Assembly: GCA_015680685.1 (NCBI GenBank) | Contig: MNCI01030009.1 | Span: 234,129 to 286,746, forward strand | DNA from: Gnetum montanum | Lineage: Eukaryota > Streptophyta > Gnetopsida > Gnetales > Gnetaceae | Reading direction: 5' to 3' | DNA: 52,618 bases | Shown here: one piece after another, positions 1 through 10,379 of the stretch | How positions within the stretch are numbered: position 1 is the first letter of the stretch | Layout: every line of letters starts with the position of its first letter | Program-made: the position numbers and the translations under genes | Notes under the pieces: generated by a model | What the model saw: only the letters and a program-made list of their open reading frames with translations | Database searches by the model: none | What the model was told of the DNA's origin: nothing

Positions 1-140
1 AAAAATCATATCTTCTAAACTTCATTCAAATCCTTGAACTAATTCAAACTTGGCTTCTATATAAAAGATTGTGTAACCATCCATGTTGTGATTTTTGCAA
101 TAGGCNAGTCGTACTAAATGCACTTAACTATGAGAGAAGG
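1..140 (-). pseudogene. CCR4-type nuclease fragment, copy 4
   Basis: The minus strand reads through a stretch matching the middle of the CCR4/EEP nuclease domain. It contains RLAY, then NHNMDGYTIFY, then AKFELVQ, followed by a TGA stop. The same block occurs at about 2780, 27160 and 29840 on the plus strand. Here the segment after the Asp-Gly pair (TIFY) is closest to the family pattern DGCA-F-YR-DRF, so this may be the least damaged copy in that region. It is cut by the window edge, and base 106 is ambiguous. In its own orientation it lies downstream of the gypsy LTR at 150-562. The inner boundary is approximate. Confidence 0.6.
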
Positions 141-149
141 GTTGAGAGA

Positions 150-562
150 GATTTAATTAACCAATAAAGCATTTAAACATTAACAATAATTAAAGTCCTA
201 TTTAGCTTAATCCATGCATTACAAGGTTTATCCAAAAATTTTATCTTTATTTCTGTACACAAACTTGTGCTCAGGTACAATATTTGCTCGAATAAAGATC
301 TGTTCACTTTGGGACTCCGACTGCGGGCACATGGAAATTATTCTATCTTTGGAGAGGTAAAACTGCCAGAGTTTCTCTAAGGGTCTAGATCTAGATTCCG
401 AAACAAGGAAGAGCTGCCTCTTATTTATAAACTTGGCAGTGTGCTATGATATCATGTACGTGATATCACAGGGGAAGATGCAATATCGTGTATACGCGAT
501 ATTGCAAGGGATGTGATATCGCATATGCAATATCGCAGCCCATGCAATATCATGTCCCATCA
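150..562 (-). mobile_element. Gypsy LTR, partial, minus strand
   Basis: This is a long terminal repeat read on the minus strand. It starts TGATGG at 562, has a TATA box (reverse complement of 421-430), and then a polyadenylation-type segment with two AATAAAG motifs. It matches the LTRs of elements A and B in the block around the reverse complement of 'ctcgaataaagatc' (near 284-300). Family LTRs are 870-980 bp, so the inner part is lost or diverged. No purine tract lies to the right of 562, so this is the outer edge of a 5' LTR or a solo LTR inserted into the family-X tail that starts at 563. Confidence 0.6.
447..562 (-). promoter_or_regulatory. U3 array of GATATC-type palindromes
   Basis: Just upstream of the LTR TATA box (in LTR orientation) are several copies of short palindromic words built on GATATC or CAATATCG. 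Pairs are spaced about 10 bp apart, for example gatatcatgtacgtgatatc. The same U3 position in element A carries a shorter GATATC array, while element B has an unrelated palindromic array. A role as a promoter or enhancer is inferred from position. Confidence 0.5.
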
Positions 563-762
563 AGTATTCATAAAATAATATTTAATACTTATATAAATTC
601 TTCTTACATATGTCTTATTTTTAGAATAAGCAAGAAACAACTTCAAGCCTAAAGAAGAAATAAACTTATTGGAGCATAGAATCATAAATGAAGCATTGCA
701 AGTTAAAAAAGATATTGAATGTGAACCCATTCAAGGATGAATGAAACCTAAGGGGGATAGAT
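563..762 (+). mobile_element. Family-X element X1, 3' internal tail and PPT
   Basis: This stretch aligns with 28200-28396 of the complete element X3. Shared landmarks are 'aataagcaagaaacaa', 'ttggagcatagaa' and the purine tract 'aaacctaagggggatag' directly before the LTR. It is the end of the internal region of an X element. The gypsy LTR inserted at 562/563 separates it from the rest of the element, which lies outside the window. It is non-coding. Confidence 0.7.
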
Positions 763-1335
763 TGTAATGTACCCATTCCCAAATGGTGCTATTACATAAT
801 GATGATGGAGCCTCTTCATAACAAGTATTATCATTATTGTAACAAGACCTAACATGGAAGTTTTAATTAAGAAAATAAAATACATGATATAATAACAGAC
901 ATGTCTCTCAAGGTGACCTTTGGGGGTTTGACCTAAGGTATTTATACTTAGGCGTAGAGGTTGCATTAACATGGAGTTGTGGAGCAGGTAAAGGCAAGTG
1001 ATGGGTGTCAAGTGAAGTGGGATAGGAAGAATACTAGCCATCCCTTCTCTCCAGTGATAAGCCTAACCATGGTGGCAGTGCTGGATTGCCTCTAAGGGAT
1101 AAATTACAAAGGAAGAAAACCCTAAGGAACACTCTCATAGCATGATTCAAATACACTATTCTACATCAATAAAGCATTATTCTCTTTTCCCTTCTACATT
1201 TTCAATATTAGTTTCTTTACACATAAGATCGAATTTTACATATATTTGATGTTTGATGTATGATCTTCTTATGCATAATGTCTAAAATAGCATATGTTTT
1301 ATGTTTTCCATGACATCTAGGAATAGGATGTCATA
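763..1335 (+). mobile_element. Family-X LTR (3' LTR of X1)
   Basis: This 573-bp LTR starts TGTAATGTACCC and ends GGATGTCATA, where the consensus ends GGATGTCACA. It aligns along its whole length with 23430-24005 and 28397-28972. Landmarks are 'ggtttgacctaagg' followed by a 'tatttatac' TATA-like segment, 'taaccatggtgg', and 'catcaataaagcatt' as a likely poly(A) signal. It is preceded by a purine tract and followed by gypsy sequence, so it is a 3' LTR. Confidence 0.8.
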
Positions 1336-2466
1336 GGTGCCTTTCTATTTTATGACTACTACATGCAAGCACTATTTCTTACACACTTATTCTACATAAT
1401 TATTGAATGATGGAATCGCTGTGTGTTTAATTCTTCATATTTTCTACATGCAATTATGTCCAATGTTATTGTATGTGATAGATGGAACTCTTTACATTTG
1501 TATTATTCTTCATCTCTCTTCCTAGAATTTTCCAAGAAAAATATATGATTCATAGCTTTGCATTAACAATACCAAGATATGCTTTTCCCATGATGATTGG
1601 GAATTCTCCTTTGTTATTTTGCACATGAATGTCCATAAAATATAGACGAAAAAATAATCCACTATAATGATGGTCACCACATATTCCACCTATCCTAATG
1701 GAGTTGTAACAAACTAATAAGGAAGATCCAATATCATGTTACATATTTTAATGATGGTAGATTCTAGACTATATATTTTAAGTAAGATTAGATTTATCCC
1801 AAAATTTGAATCTAAGAAAGCTTTACATGATGGATTTCTAGTGATCTATACATAGATTAAATAAGTTTTTTGATCTATTCTTTTCTTTGGAATAGTTCTT
1901 GATTTAATTTAATTAATCATGACATGATTAAGCATGGTATACTTCATAGTTGGACTTTGGTTTGAAGGTAGTGCAAGCTCATTTAAAAGACTCAAAGGTG
2001 TTGAAGCTTAGAATAACCCTGGATCTATGGTATTAAGATAAATAGTAGTAATAAGAAGATGCATGAGTAAAGACACCACTTGGGAAAATAAGTTATTGAA
2101 CATAATATCCATAATGATTGGATCTCCTATAAGGGTACTATTATCTCTATAGTAGTATCCATCATAACTATGGGTTTTATCACTATTGATGATATTACTA
2201 TTGAGGTTGAAATTCACCCCTGCTTAGGTAATATTATCATGGTTAGTAGGAATGCCTATAATTACCTTGAGGATAAGATAATTTCCTTTGCATCTACATT
2301 TCAATAAATTTAGAGTTTAAAGGATATACCTATGATTTTTGTAAATGAACCATGATGGGGTAGCATACGTTAGGAGATTCATATTGGTATAGCTCACACC
2401 CATTATCTTCTTTTAAGTCAAAATAAAAAACCTTTCTAAATGTAGAAAAGTTTCTGTTTGCATGTA
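1336..2466 (-). pseudogene. Gypsy copy M1: protease to gag 3' region, minus strand
   Basis: This degraded minus-strand stretch of Athila/Tat-type polyprotein is collinear with element B at 43620-44960. The protease block GEFPIIMG is readable on the minus strand near 1590-1625. The Pro/Gln/Tyr-rich gag tail follows (about 2000-2220), then the region of the zinc-knuckle-like motif (about 2340-2410). Stops and frameshifts are frequent. Bases 1922-1926 are the uninserted counterpart of the X3 insertion site. The copy stops abruptly at about 2466 where family-X sequence begins, and it resumes at 14616. Confidence 0.7.
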
Positions 2467-3640
2467 CTTATGAGGAGGAATGAAGTAGGAAAGATTCTAA
2501 GTATGAATATTGTAATATTAAATGTACATGCAAGGTTCCTACCCATTAAAATACAACATGTACTATGTTCATTTTAGGCCTTGAACTAGTATAAATACTG
2601 ATATCCACATATCTTTGTAATATTACCATATTTGAATGCTAATGTCTTGTGTCTAAAGGAAGTTTTATAATAGAAATTTCTACACCAAATTAAACCTAAT
2701 TTGAGATGGTTATGGTATGAAAGCATCTACATGCATAAGGGCTCTTGTGATGACCCTTCCTATGAGCCATATAGATTTGCGTACTATAGAAACTGCAACA
2801 TGGATGATTGTGAGATCTTATAAAAAGAAGATAAATTCAAGTTATTAAAAAATATTTGAATGAGGATTAGAAGATGTGATTTTTGAAATTCTAGAACTTT
2901 GAGTTATAGGGAAGAAACAATAATAAAGATTTTAAAGATACCACATGGTCTTGACATTGGTACTTAAAATATAGTCATAAGAAATATGTGTATGTATAGT
3001 CAACATATATTTGATTATTGACCTAATATGCTTAGATGTTAGACTTTTTCAAGTATCCTAATTAATTAATCAGATCAAGTAAATCTTAAATACCAAGCTC
3101 TTCTTTCATAACCTATACTAGCGTCAACCTAGTATCATTCATCCTCTATGAAGACTTTAATGAGAAAGCTAAAAGTGATGTTCATCAATACTTAAAATAT
3201 AGACATGTAAAAGAACCTTTAAAAGAAAAGTCTAATTTGAAGAAGAAATTTTCATCCATTTACCATACCATCACATTAGCTGGTGCATACTTTAGCTATT
3301 TTGAATCTCTAATAAATAATTTGAATCCTCAAATTCAAGAATAAATTATGCTAGTAGATAGTGTTCATGAAGAACCATAGTTTACCAATTATGTTGCCAT
3401 TATTACTAAAGAAAAATCAACATCCTTTTTTGTTAAGATCTTTTACTACAATTAGTATGACATCCATTTCTTCCAAGTTACTAAGCTATTGAAGATAATT
3501 TCTAAGGAATAATTTAAGAAGCAAGATCAATCCTTGTCATCCTAAATTAGGTCCTCTGATCATATAGCCCTTATGTTAGAACTACAAACAAATCCCTTGA
3601 TCTCCAAGGTTGATGAAAAGTAGGAAGTTTTCTTAACTTA
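2467..3640 (+). pseudogene. CCR4-type nuclease pseudogene, copy 2, in truncated element X2
   Basis: This is a decayed copy of the CCR4/EEP nuclease domain (Mg-dependent poly(A) 3' exonuclease family). In order I can follow ILNVHA (N motif), LKEV (E motif, near 2660), YEPYRFAYYRN-CNMDDCE (near 2765-2815), and LYEDFNEK with Asp at 3153-3155 and Asn at 3159-3161. The terminal SSDHIALMLELQ has His at 3561-3563. Many stops and shifts interrupt it. It begins where X3 position ~26830 begins, so the 5' LTR and leader are absent. The sense is the same as the LTR at 4069. It is certainly non-functional, and the family assignment rests on motif order. Confidence 0.65.
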
Positions 3641-4068
3641 CTTATATTTCTTATTTTTCTTCTTCTTTATTTAATTAATTTATATTTCTAAATTAAGTAA
3701 GTAAAATATTCTAGAGTAATATACATTGGAAATAAGAATTTTTCCTACCTCCACTTGGGTAACTAGACATAAAAGATGCACATAGTATACTCTTGTTAGG
3801 ACAAGTAGTTGGTGGTCAGTAGACCTTAAATTCACCTTTTATCATAGCCTAGAAGTTAAGGTAAGTGGTTGACAAGATAGGATTTATTTTTTTCAAATAT
3901 TTTTGCATTTATAGTTTCATTTGTAAGATAAGCTAATGAACTTAAAAATATTCAACATCATTTAAAAAGGAAAAATCAAATCATTCAAGCATGGAGAAGT
4001 ATGAAAGCATGGAGAAATATTATCAATGTAGACTTATTTGAGGAGAAATAAAAACTAGAGGGATAATT
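3641..4068 (+). mobile_element. Element X2, 3' non-coding internal region and PPT
   Basis: This AT-rich non-coding stretch is collinear with 27986-28396 and 30681-31111. Shared landmarks are 'ttggaaataa', 'ggtggt' and 'cttatttgaggagaaataa'. It ends in the purine tract 'aactagagggataa' immediately before the LTR start at 4069. I see no gene in it. Confidence 0.6.
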
Positions 4069-4375
4069 TGTCACATTTTGATTTTCAAATAGAGTTGTGA
4101 TGTAATAATAATGATATATCTTTGTCATAAATGATATAACTATTATAATAAGAACTAAAAGAATACATTGTTATATCAAACATGTCTATTGAAATGATCT
4201 TTAGGGGTATGAATTAAGGAATTAATTTCCAAGAATTAGATGTTTTATTATTACTAAGTTGCAGAGTTAGTAAAGATGAGTAAAAAATATTGGGTGAAGT
4301 GGTATAGGAAGGTGATTATCCATTTCTTTAAAATAGGTTTAGGCATAACCATGGTGGAATTGCTAGATAACCTCT
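4069..4375 (+). mobile_element. Family-X LTR of X2, left half
   Basis: This is the first 307 bp of a family-X LTR. It starts TGTCACATTTTG and carries the shared blocks 'catgtct..tgaaatgatcttt' and 'taaccatggtggaattgct'. It is interrupted at 4375 by the gypsy element A and resumes at 14420. CCTCT (4371-4375) is the left target-site copy. Confidence 0.75.
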
Positions 4376-5259
4376 TGATGAATCATTTTTTGCCTATGCT
4401 CCCATATCAAATATCTAATAGTAGAGCGTTGATATTGAGTACACAATATCAAGTCTCAAGATGCAATGTCAGATATCTGATATCATAGTGTGTGTGCCAG
4501 CCTATAAATATAGCGCTTGAGCACATGGTTTTGAGATAGCTTTTGTCATAGCATAGTAGAGTTCTTGCAGTTTCTTTTCTCTAGAGTTAGAATATTTTCC
4601 AAAGTGCCTATAGTAGAAGTCATTGAGTGTATAGATATTTTTTCGAGCACCATTGTACTTGAGCACAATAGTGTGTGTGGTAATAAAGATGATATTTTTG
4701 ATCAAACCTTATAGCACCTTGGCTAGCTTAAATATTTTATTTATGTATTTAATGTTTTATGCAATTTCCTTTAATGCTCCCAAGTAATTAAGCTAAAATA
4801 AGCTAGTTCAACTAAATAGAAATCATTAAGCATATAAATATGACTACTTTGATCATGCTTATGACTCTTGGTAATCCCAGCAACACTTAACGTTTGATAA
4901 CCTAGCAATGTTATACATGTTTAGGATGTGCACGAAAAGTGACACCAGATACTTATGTTAGGATAGTTAGTTATTGATTAGAGATTAGATTAGTTAAATT
5001 GATTTATGAATTGAGTTTTAACCTACTGTTAATCATAGAAAGATAAAATACAAAATAATAAAAATCATGTGCCTTAATTACACTTAACCATACAATTAAC
5101 CTATGCAAGTGTAGTTGAGAAAATAATTATTATAACAATTAGATTTCATGTCCTGGAACTAGTAAACTTAGGAACTTCAGGTCTATAGAATTCGACTAGA
5201 TTGTGCATGAATGCTTGTCATTTATATGGTTGGATGTAGGGGTACGTCACCACTCACCA
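4376..5259 (+). mobile_element. 5' LTR of element A
   Basis: The LTR runs from TGATGAATCA to ACTCACCA. A short GATATC-rich U3 array lies at about 4405-4490, a TATA box (tataaatata) at 4503-4512, and 'aataaagatga' further on. It aligns throughout with 13550-14419. The LTR pair is clearly diverged by eye, which indicates an old insertion. Confidence 0.88.
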
Positions 5260-5260
5260 T

Positions 5261-5277
5261 TGGAGCCATTGCTACGG
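5261..5277 (+). promoter_or_regulatory. Primer binding site, tRNA-Asp type
   Basis: TGGAGCCATTGCTACGG starts one base after the LTR. It resembles TGGCGCCGTTGCCGGGG, the complement of the 3' end of plant tRNA-Asp(GUC) and the usual primer site of Athila-type elements. The changed positions include CpG sites. Element B has a better-preserved version at 46842-46858. Confidence 0.75.
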
Positions 5278-5422
5278 ACCTTTTTTTTTCTTACATGCAC
5301 TATCTAGGACTTGGTGAAAATTTATTCAAGATCATTGGAATGAACCATAGAGTCATATCCTATATTAAAATAACTAAAATAATTTTAAGAATCATACTAC
5401 ATTTTTTATTTTCTAACACAAT

Positions 5423-7870
5423 ATGTCTTCTACTCATAGGAGTGATTCTCTGTCCAAGTCTGATGGAGTAAATCAGTAGGTGCCCCAATAATACAAAGTG
5501 GTATATGCTCATCCTAATGAGTATGTACCTAATTTCACCTTTGTCCTAAACTAGGATGAACTAGTATGATGGTGTGGCATGGAGAACAACATCATGTTGT
5601 CACCTAATCAATCCATTCCTATAATGCTCCAACAAACTCTTATGCGATTGGGCCTCTAGGGACTTCATGTTGAGTATGTTGTGTAGGATAGTGATGTTAG
5701 GGATTATCATCCCACTGATGCACAACATCTAAGGGATTAACAGCTAGAGCAGTGCTACAAATCCACAAAGGGAAAGTGGTTTAATTATTCCCCATACCTA
5801 CCATATCAAAAAGATGGTGGACAACCCTTCTCTAGGGGTTTTCCATTTAGTGAAACTTCTCTCTTTAACTTTAGTGAAGGAGGTCAAAATTAGAACTTGC
5901 AATCCATGATCCATAATCTAGGTTCTAGGAAGAATGGATTCAATGACAAAGGGGAATCCAAGGAGGAGAGTCATGCTAGGGATGTAGAAAAGAAACATGA
6001 TCGTGATCATGGATACAACTACCAAAGAGGGGCTGGAAGGAACCATGATGATGCTAGTCCTTCTTCCTCTTCATCTATGTCATCCTCTTCTTCCTCTTTT
6101 AGCTCTAAAATAATCATAGGAGGTGCAATTTTGATGGAGGTGACTGATGAAACTGAGATGATCATAGGGACCATCAAGCAAGACAAGACCCAGGGTGTAG
6201 GAATTCAAGAGAGGCCTATCATCATGAAAAAAGGGGTAGCAGAGGACATTGTAGGCACTAGAATCATGGCCTTGATGAGCCTTTACTTGCTACTTGAAGC
6301 ATGTCAAACATTGTAGGGGTAATGAGAATTCCTACAAGGCACATCAATGATAATCAAATCAAGAGGCTAGACATGAACAATATCCCTAGGTTTGAAAGGC
6401 GATATAACTCAAATCTACAGAACCATCTTCAAGCTTTCCATAATGCCTATGCCTTGCAAAATATAGAAAATGACTAGAAAAAGCTTAAGTTGTTCCCTAG
6501 GATACTCATTAAAGAAGCAAAAAGCTGGTACTAGTCCTTAGAACTAGAATCTATCAGATGGTGGAGTACAATGCTTGAACTATTTAATGAAAAATATCAA
6601 ATGTACTCTTGAGTATCCAATTTGAGGAGGTAGATCCAAGGATGTAAACAAGGGACACATGAACCCTTGGATGCCACCATGGACCAATACTATTCCTTAT
6701 TGGATAGATGTCCTATCCATGATTATTCTCAATAGGAACAACTTTGCCATATTGTAGATGGACTTTAATTAGAAATGAGGAGAACTCTTGGCATCTATGC
6801 CCAAGGGAAATTGTCAAAATTAAGAGCCCATCAAATCCAAAGGTTGATCAAGAAAGTAGTGAAAGAAGAAGGAGAGTTGAGAAAACACAAAAGTGTAGAA
6901 TAATATAATCACAATCCTTCCATTCACAAGAGGGAGGTTCGATTATATGACAATCAAGAGGAATCATCACTTGATGATGTGGTGAATCGTAAGACTTTGC
7001 CAATTCAAAAACACACCTTTGAAATTTTGGCTAAGTTAGATTAGTTATGGGACTCTATGAATAGTCAATTTTAAGCTATCCTAAAAATTTCTAAAGAGTC
7101 CAAAGAACAAGGTAGTAATTGTGATTGTAAGTGATGTAAGGAAGCTGAGCATGCCAATCAAAGGGATAAGGACAAGATTACTGCAATAGATGAATTTGTG
7201 GAAATTGAATCAGATAATGATGGTGGGTGTAACATCTGCCAATATGAACATCCTAAGGAATGTTTTCCTATTGTGTTGTAATTACAAGAGGCTAGGGTGT
7301 ACACTCTAAATGCATGAATAGAAAAAATGAAAACACTCAAAAGGTTGCCTTTTCCTTAAGGTAATCCTAGGTAGTGCCACTAGCAACAATAGTATTATCC
7401 AAGTGGAACTCCACTACAACCATATGAGTAGTATCAATAGTGGTAGTGATCATAGTCATGGGCACTACCACCGCCAAGGCAACAATACCCTTACAAATAA
7501 CCTGATCCATATGGGTATTACGTTCAACAACGTCTATCTCTACATGACTCTTCCAGCCATGTTTCTACTTTCCAACATCACTACTACCCTCTCAAATATT
7601 ATTGAACTCATTCTCCACATTCAAAGAGGGATACCACTTTCTATCCTTATCCTCCTCCTATTCCTACACCTATTCCTCCATCTTCAACACAACTATTTCC
7701 TACTCCATCTATGTAGGATGAACTTTCAGCCCAACCATATCAATGCACTGCTACCAAAGCTATCAATCTATAACTGGTTCATCAACCGAGTGGCTCTGAC
7801 ACTAGATCATGGAAAAGACATTTTTTCCAATCTAACAGTCCACCTAAGCCCTCCCATATACATGCAATAG
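5423..7870 (+). pseudogene. Element A gag
   Basis: This is the degraded gag of A. It starts at an ATG equivalent to the B gag start and then has the conserved block VVYAHPNEYVPNFTF (about 5500-5545). A charged, Ser-rich region follows at 5897-6316, including a poly-Ser run near 6060. The retrotransposon_gag-like core (about 6350-6900) includes 'SRVSNL' and 'EPLDATM'. A variant zinc knuckle, CNICQYEHPKEC, lies at about 7227-7262. The tail is rich in Pro, Gln and Tyr (7350-7870). Stops and frameshifts occur throughout. Gag would form the virus-like particle in the cytoplasm. Confidence 0.8.
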
Positions 7871-7939
7871 GCAATCATGCTTCCTCATCTCTCTCTATAT
7901 CTAATTCCTTCAAGTCCCCTTCAAACCAAATACCACCTA

Positions 7940-8480
7940 GAATTAATACTATTATGCTTACTCATGCCATATGTGATTGGATCCGAGCTAGCAACCTTTC
8001 TAGGAAATTATTTGATCCTAGGAGTCCTCTTATTTATTTGCAGATTACTAGGAATAAACCATGTAAACCTCTTCTTGATTCTTGTTCTAGTGTGAACTTG
8101 ATTTCTCATTAGATGTATACTTCCTAGAACCTACCACCCTTCAAGAAGAGCAACATCTGATTAAAACTAACATTCCAGTCCATTATTATTTCATTGGGAC
8201 TAGTGGAAGACATTGTGACCATTTTCTATAATGGTCTTACCTTGTTGATTTCTTAGTAATCAAGGTTAAGAACTATAAAGGGGACTTCTTAATCATCATG
8301 GGAAGGGCATGGCTAAGCACTGTTGATGCAAGAATGGGCATTAGAGATCTTTCCCCAAAAATACCTAAGGAAAATGCATTTAGAAAGATCAAGAAGAAGC
8401 AAGTTCCATGCATCACATATAACAATACAGGGTGAAATTGCATGCAATAACTTTGATCCATGAAATGACCATCCATTTAC
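7940..8480 (+). pseudogene. Element A aspartic protease
   Basis: The block FDPRSPLIYLQIT precedes the protease motif. In B that motif reads LDSGSGVNLIS, but here it is LLDSCSSVNLIS. The catalytic Asp-Ser-Gly has become Asp-Ser-Cys, which should abolish activity. 'SLGLVEDIV' and a shifted equivalent of 'PIIMGRAWLS' follow at about 8290-8320. Several stops are present. Confidence 0.75.
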
Positions 8481-8879
8481 ACATGCAAGTAGTATGCACC
8501 TGAAGCAGATATTCAAAGATGTTTGTATAGATCAACCACAAAATAAGAGGGCATCCAATAGCTGACCATTGATTCTGAAAGTAGCATACTTTGCATGCAA
8601 CCTACTAAGAGGCCAACATGTGCCTATGTTGTAGGCATAGATGAACTAGAGAAATTTCATCACCAACTCTCTGATACCTATTTGAGAGAGTTGGAAATTT
8701 CTAAAAATTTCAAATAAGAGCCCATTTGAGTTAAAAACTCTACTTCTTAGCATGGAATATGCATTCTTAAAAAATGGGAATCTAGTAATAATCAATGTAA
8801 ATGTTGCTCTTGAATAGAAATAGATGTTGTTAAATGTGGTTGAAAGATGGTCAACAGCCTTGGCTTGGTCATATCCTAA

Positions 8880-9770
8880 ACTCACAAGGACTAATCCTAG
8901 GATATGCCAACATCATATCTACACTAACTTGGTCATGAAGCCAAAGAGGCAACCAAAGAGGTGATTGAATCCCAAATTGAAGTAGATCATCAAAGAGGAA
9001 ATCAAACAACTCCTCAAGGTGTCGTTTATCTATCACATTGAGAATAGTAGGTGGGTTAGTCCACTTGTGATTGTGCCAAAAAAAAGTGGCAAGTAACAAG
9101 TCTACATCAATTTTTAGTTATTAAATATGATAACATTCAAGGATCATTTTTCATTATCATTGATTAATCAGGTGTTAGACATCATATCTTGGGATTGCTA
9201 TTACAATTTTCTAGATGGTTATAGTGGCTATAACCAAATCTAGATCATGCCAGAGAAGCAAGACAAAACAACATTCATGAGTCCTTGGGGGATCTTTACA
9301 TATTGTAAGATGTCTTTTGGTCTATGCAATGGTCTTACTACATTCCAACACCTAGTCTTAAGCATCTTTCAACAACAAATTGATAACAAAGTGAAAATAT
9401 TTATGAATGACTTCTTCACTTATAGTGCTACATTAGAGCAAGCCTTGGATTGCCTTGAGTAAGAACTAAAAAGATGTGTGGAAAAAAACTTGTAACTCGA
9501 TTGGCAAAAGAGTCATCTAATGGTCTAGGAGGGCATTGTATTGGGTCACCAAATCTCACATGTAGGAATTGAGGTCAACCCTAAGAAAATAAGGATCATC
9601 CAAGGAATTACCCACCAACCAAAAACTATAAAAGATGTCTTTTCATTCCTTGGACACACTAGCTACTACTAATGGTTCATTAAGAATTTCTCTAAGATCA
9701 TAAAATCATTGGTTAAGCTAACAAAGAAAGATGCTTCATTTGTCTAGACCAAGAATGTAAAAAAGCATTC
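8880..9770 (+). pseudogene. Element A reverse transcriptase
   Basis: Retroviral-type RT with blocks in order: EEIKQLLKVSFI, NSRWVSPLVIVPKK (about 9040-9085), FLDGYSGYNQI (about 9210-9240), TTFMSPWGIFTY, FGLCNGLTTFQ, FMNDF (about 9400-9413), GHQISHVGIEV and SFLGHTSYY (about 9640-9670). The active-site Tyr/Phe-x-Asp-Asp is FMND, so the first catalytic Asp is replaced by Asn. Element B keeps FMDD but lacks the first two blocks, so A supplies the reference for the missing part. Confidence 0.85.
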
Positions 9771-9814
9771 CAACAGTTGAAGGAGAAACTTGTAGAAACT
9801 CCAATTATACAAGC

Positions 9815-10200
9815 ACCTAACTGGTTCATACCATTTTATGTTATGACAGATGCATTAAATTATGCCTTGGTGGCTATGCTTACCTAGTTGGATGACAAGA
9901 AACATCCATATTACATCAATTGTGCAAGCTGAATAGAAAAAGAATTAATAGCAGTGGTGTTTGTGTTAGAAATGTTTAGGCATTATGTGCTTGGATACAA
10001 AGTGCTTATGCACATGGACCATAGTGTCATTTTCTTCCTCATGAACAAGCCAATAGTGAGTCCCTGTGTCATATGATGGTTAGTGATCTTATAGGAATTC
10101 GATCTTAGAATGGAAGATTGAAAAGGGACTGAGAATGTAATCGCTGATTACTTATCTCGATTGTGATGGGAGGACAAAGAGGAGGAAGGCCCACTATCTT
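9815..10200 (+). pseudogene. Element A RNase H
   Basis: The RT is followed by an RNase H domain: FYVMTDALNYALVAML (about 9835-9885), EKELIAVVFVLE, FRHYVLGYKV and MDHSVIFFLMNK. The link GTENVIADYLSRL follows near 10130-10165. Compared with B it lacks the block 'GAQLNYTT', a small in-copy deletion at about 9930. The ending is typical of Athila/Tat elements. Confidence 0.75.
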
Positions 10201-10379
10201 GTCCATTTCTTGATGAACTCCTCTTTGCTGGGGCTATAACTAAACAATTACCCACTGAGCCTAAATGGTACAATGGCATTCTTACCTATCTTCTCACTCA
10301 AGAGAGCCACAAGGATTGGCCCACCAAAATAAAACAAAATTTTCTTCACCAAGTAAAACACTTCATGGAGATCAATGAA

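Noticed and set aside
4376-5259. Independent regulatory region with promoter for a host gene
   Set aside because: The TATA box and poly(A) signals belong to a complete LTR with matching partner, PBS and TSD.
7403-7870. 155-codon plus-strand frame as an independent gene
   Set aside because: It is an out-of-frame reading of the Pro/Gln/Tyr-rich gag tail. The same shifted frame appears in B (44448-44720) and M1 (2008-2217), where the in-frame reading matches gag.
8273-8516. Two minus-strand frames
   Set aside because: They lie antisense to the element A protease region and match the antisense of the equivalent region in B. They are shadows.
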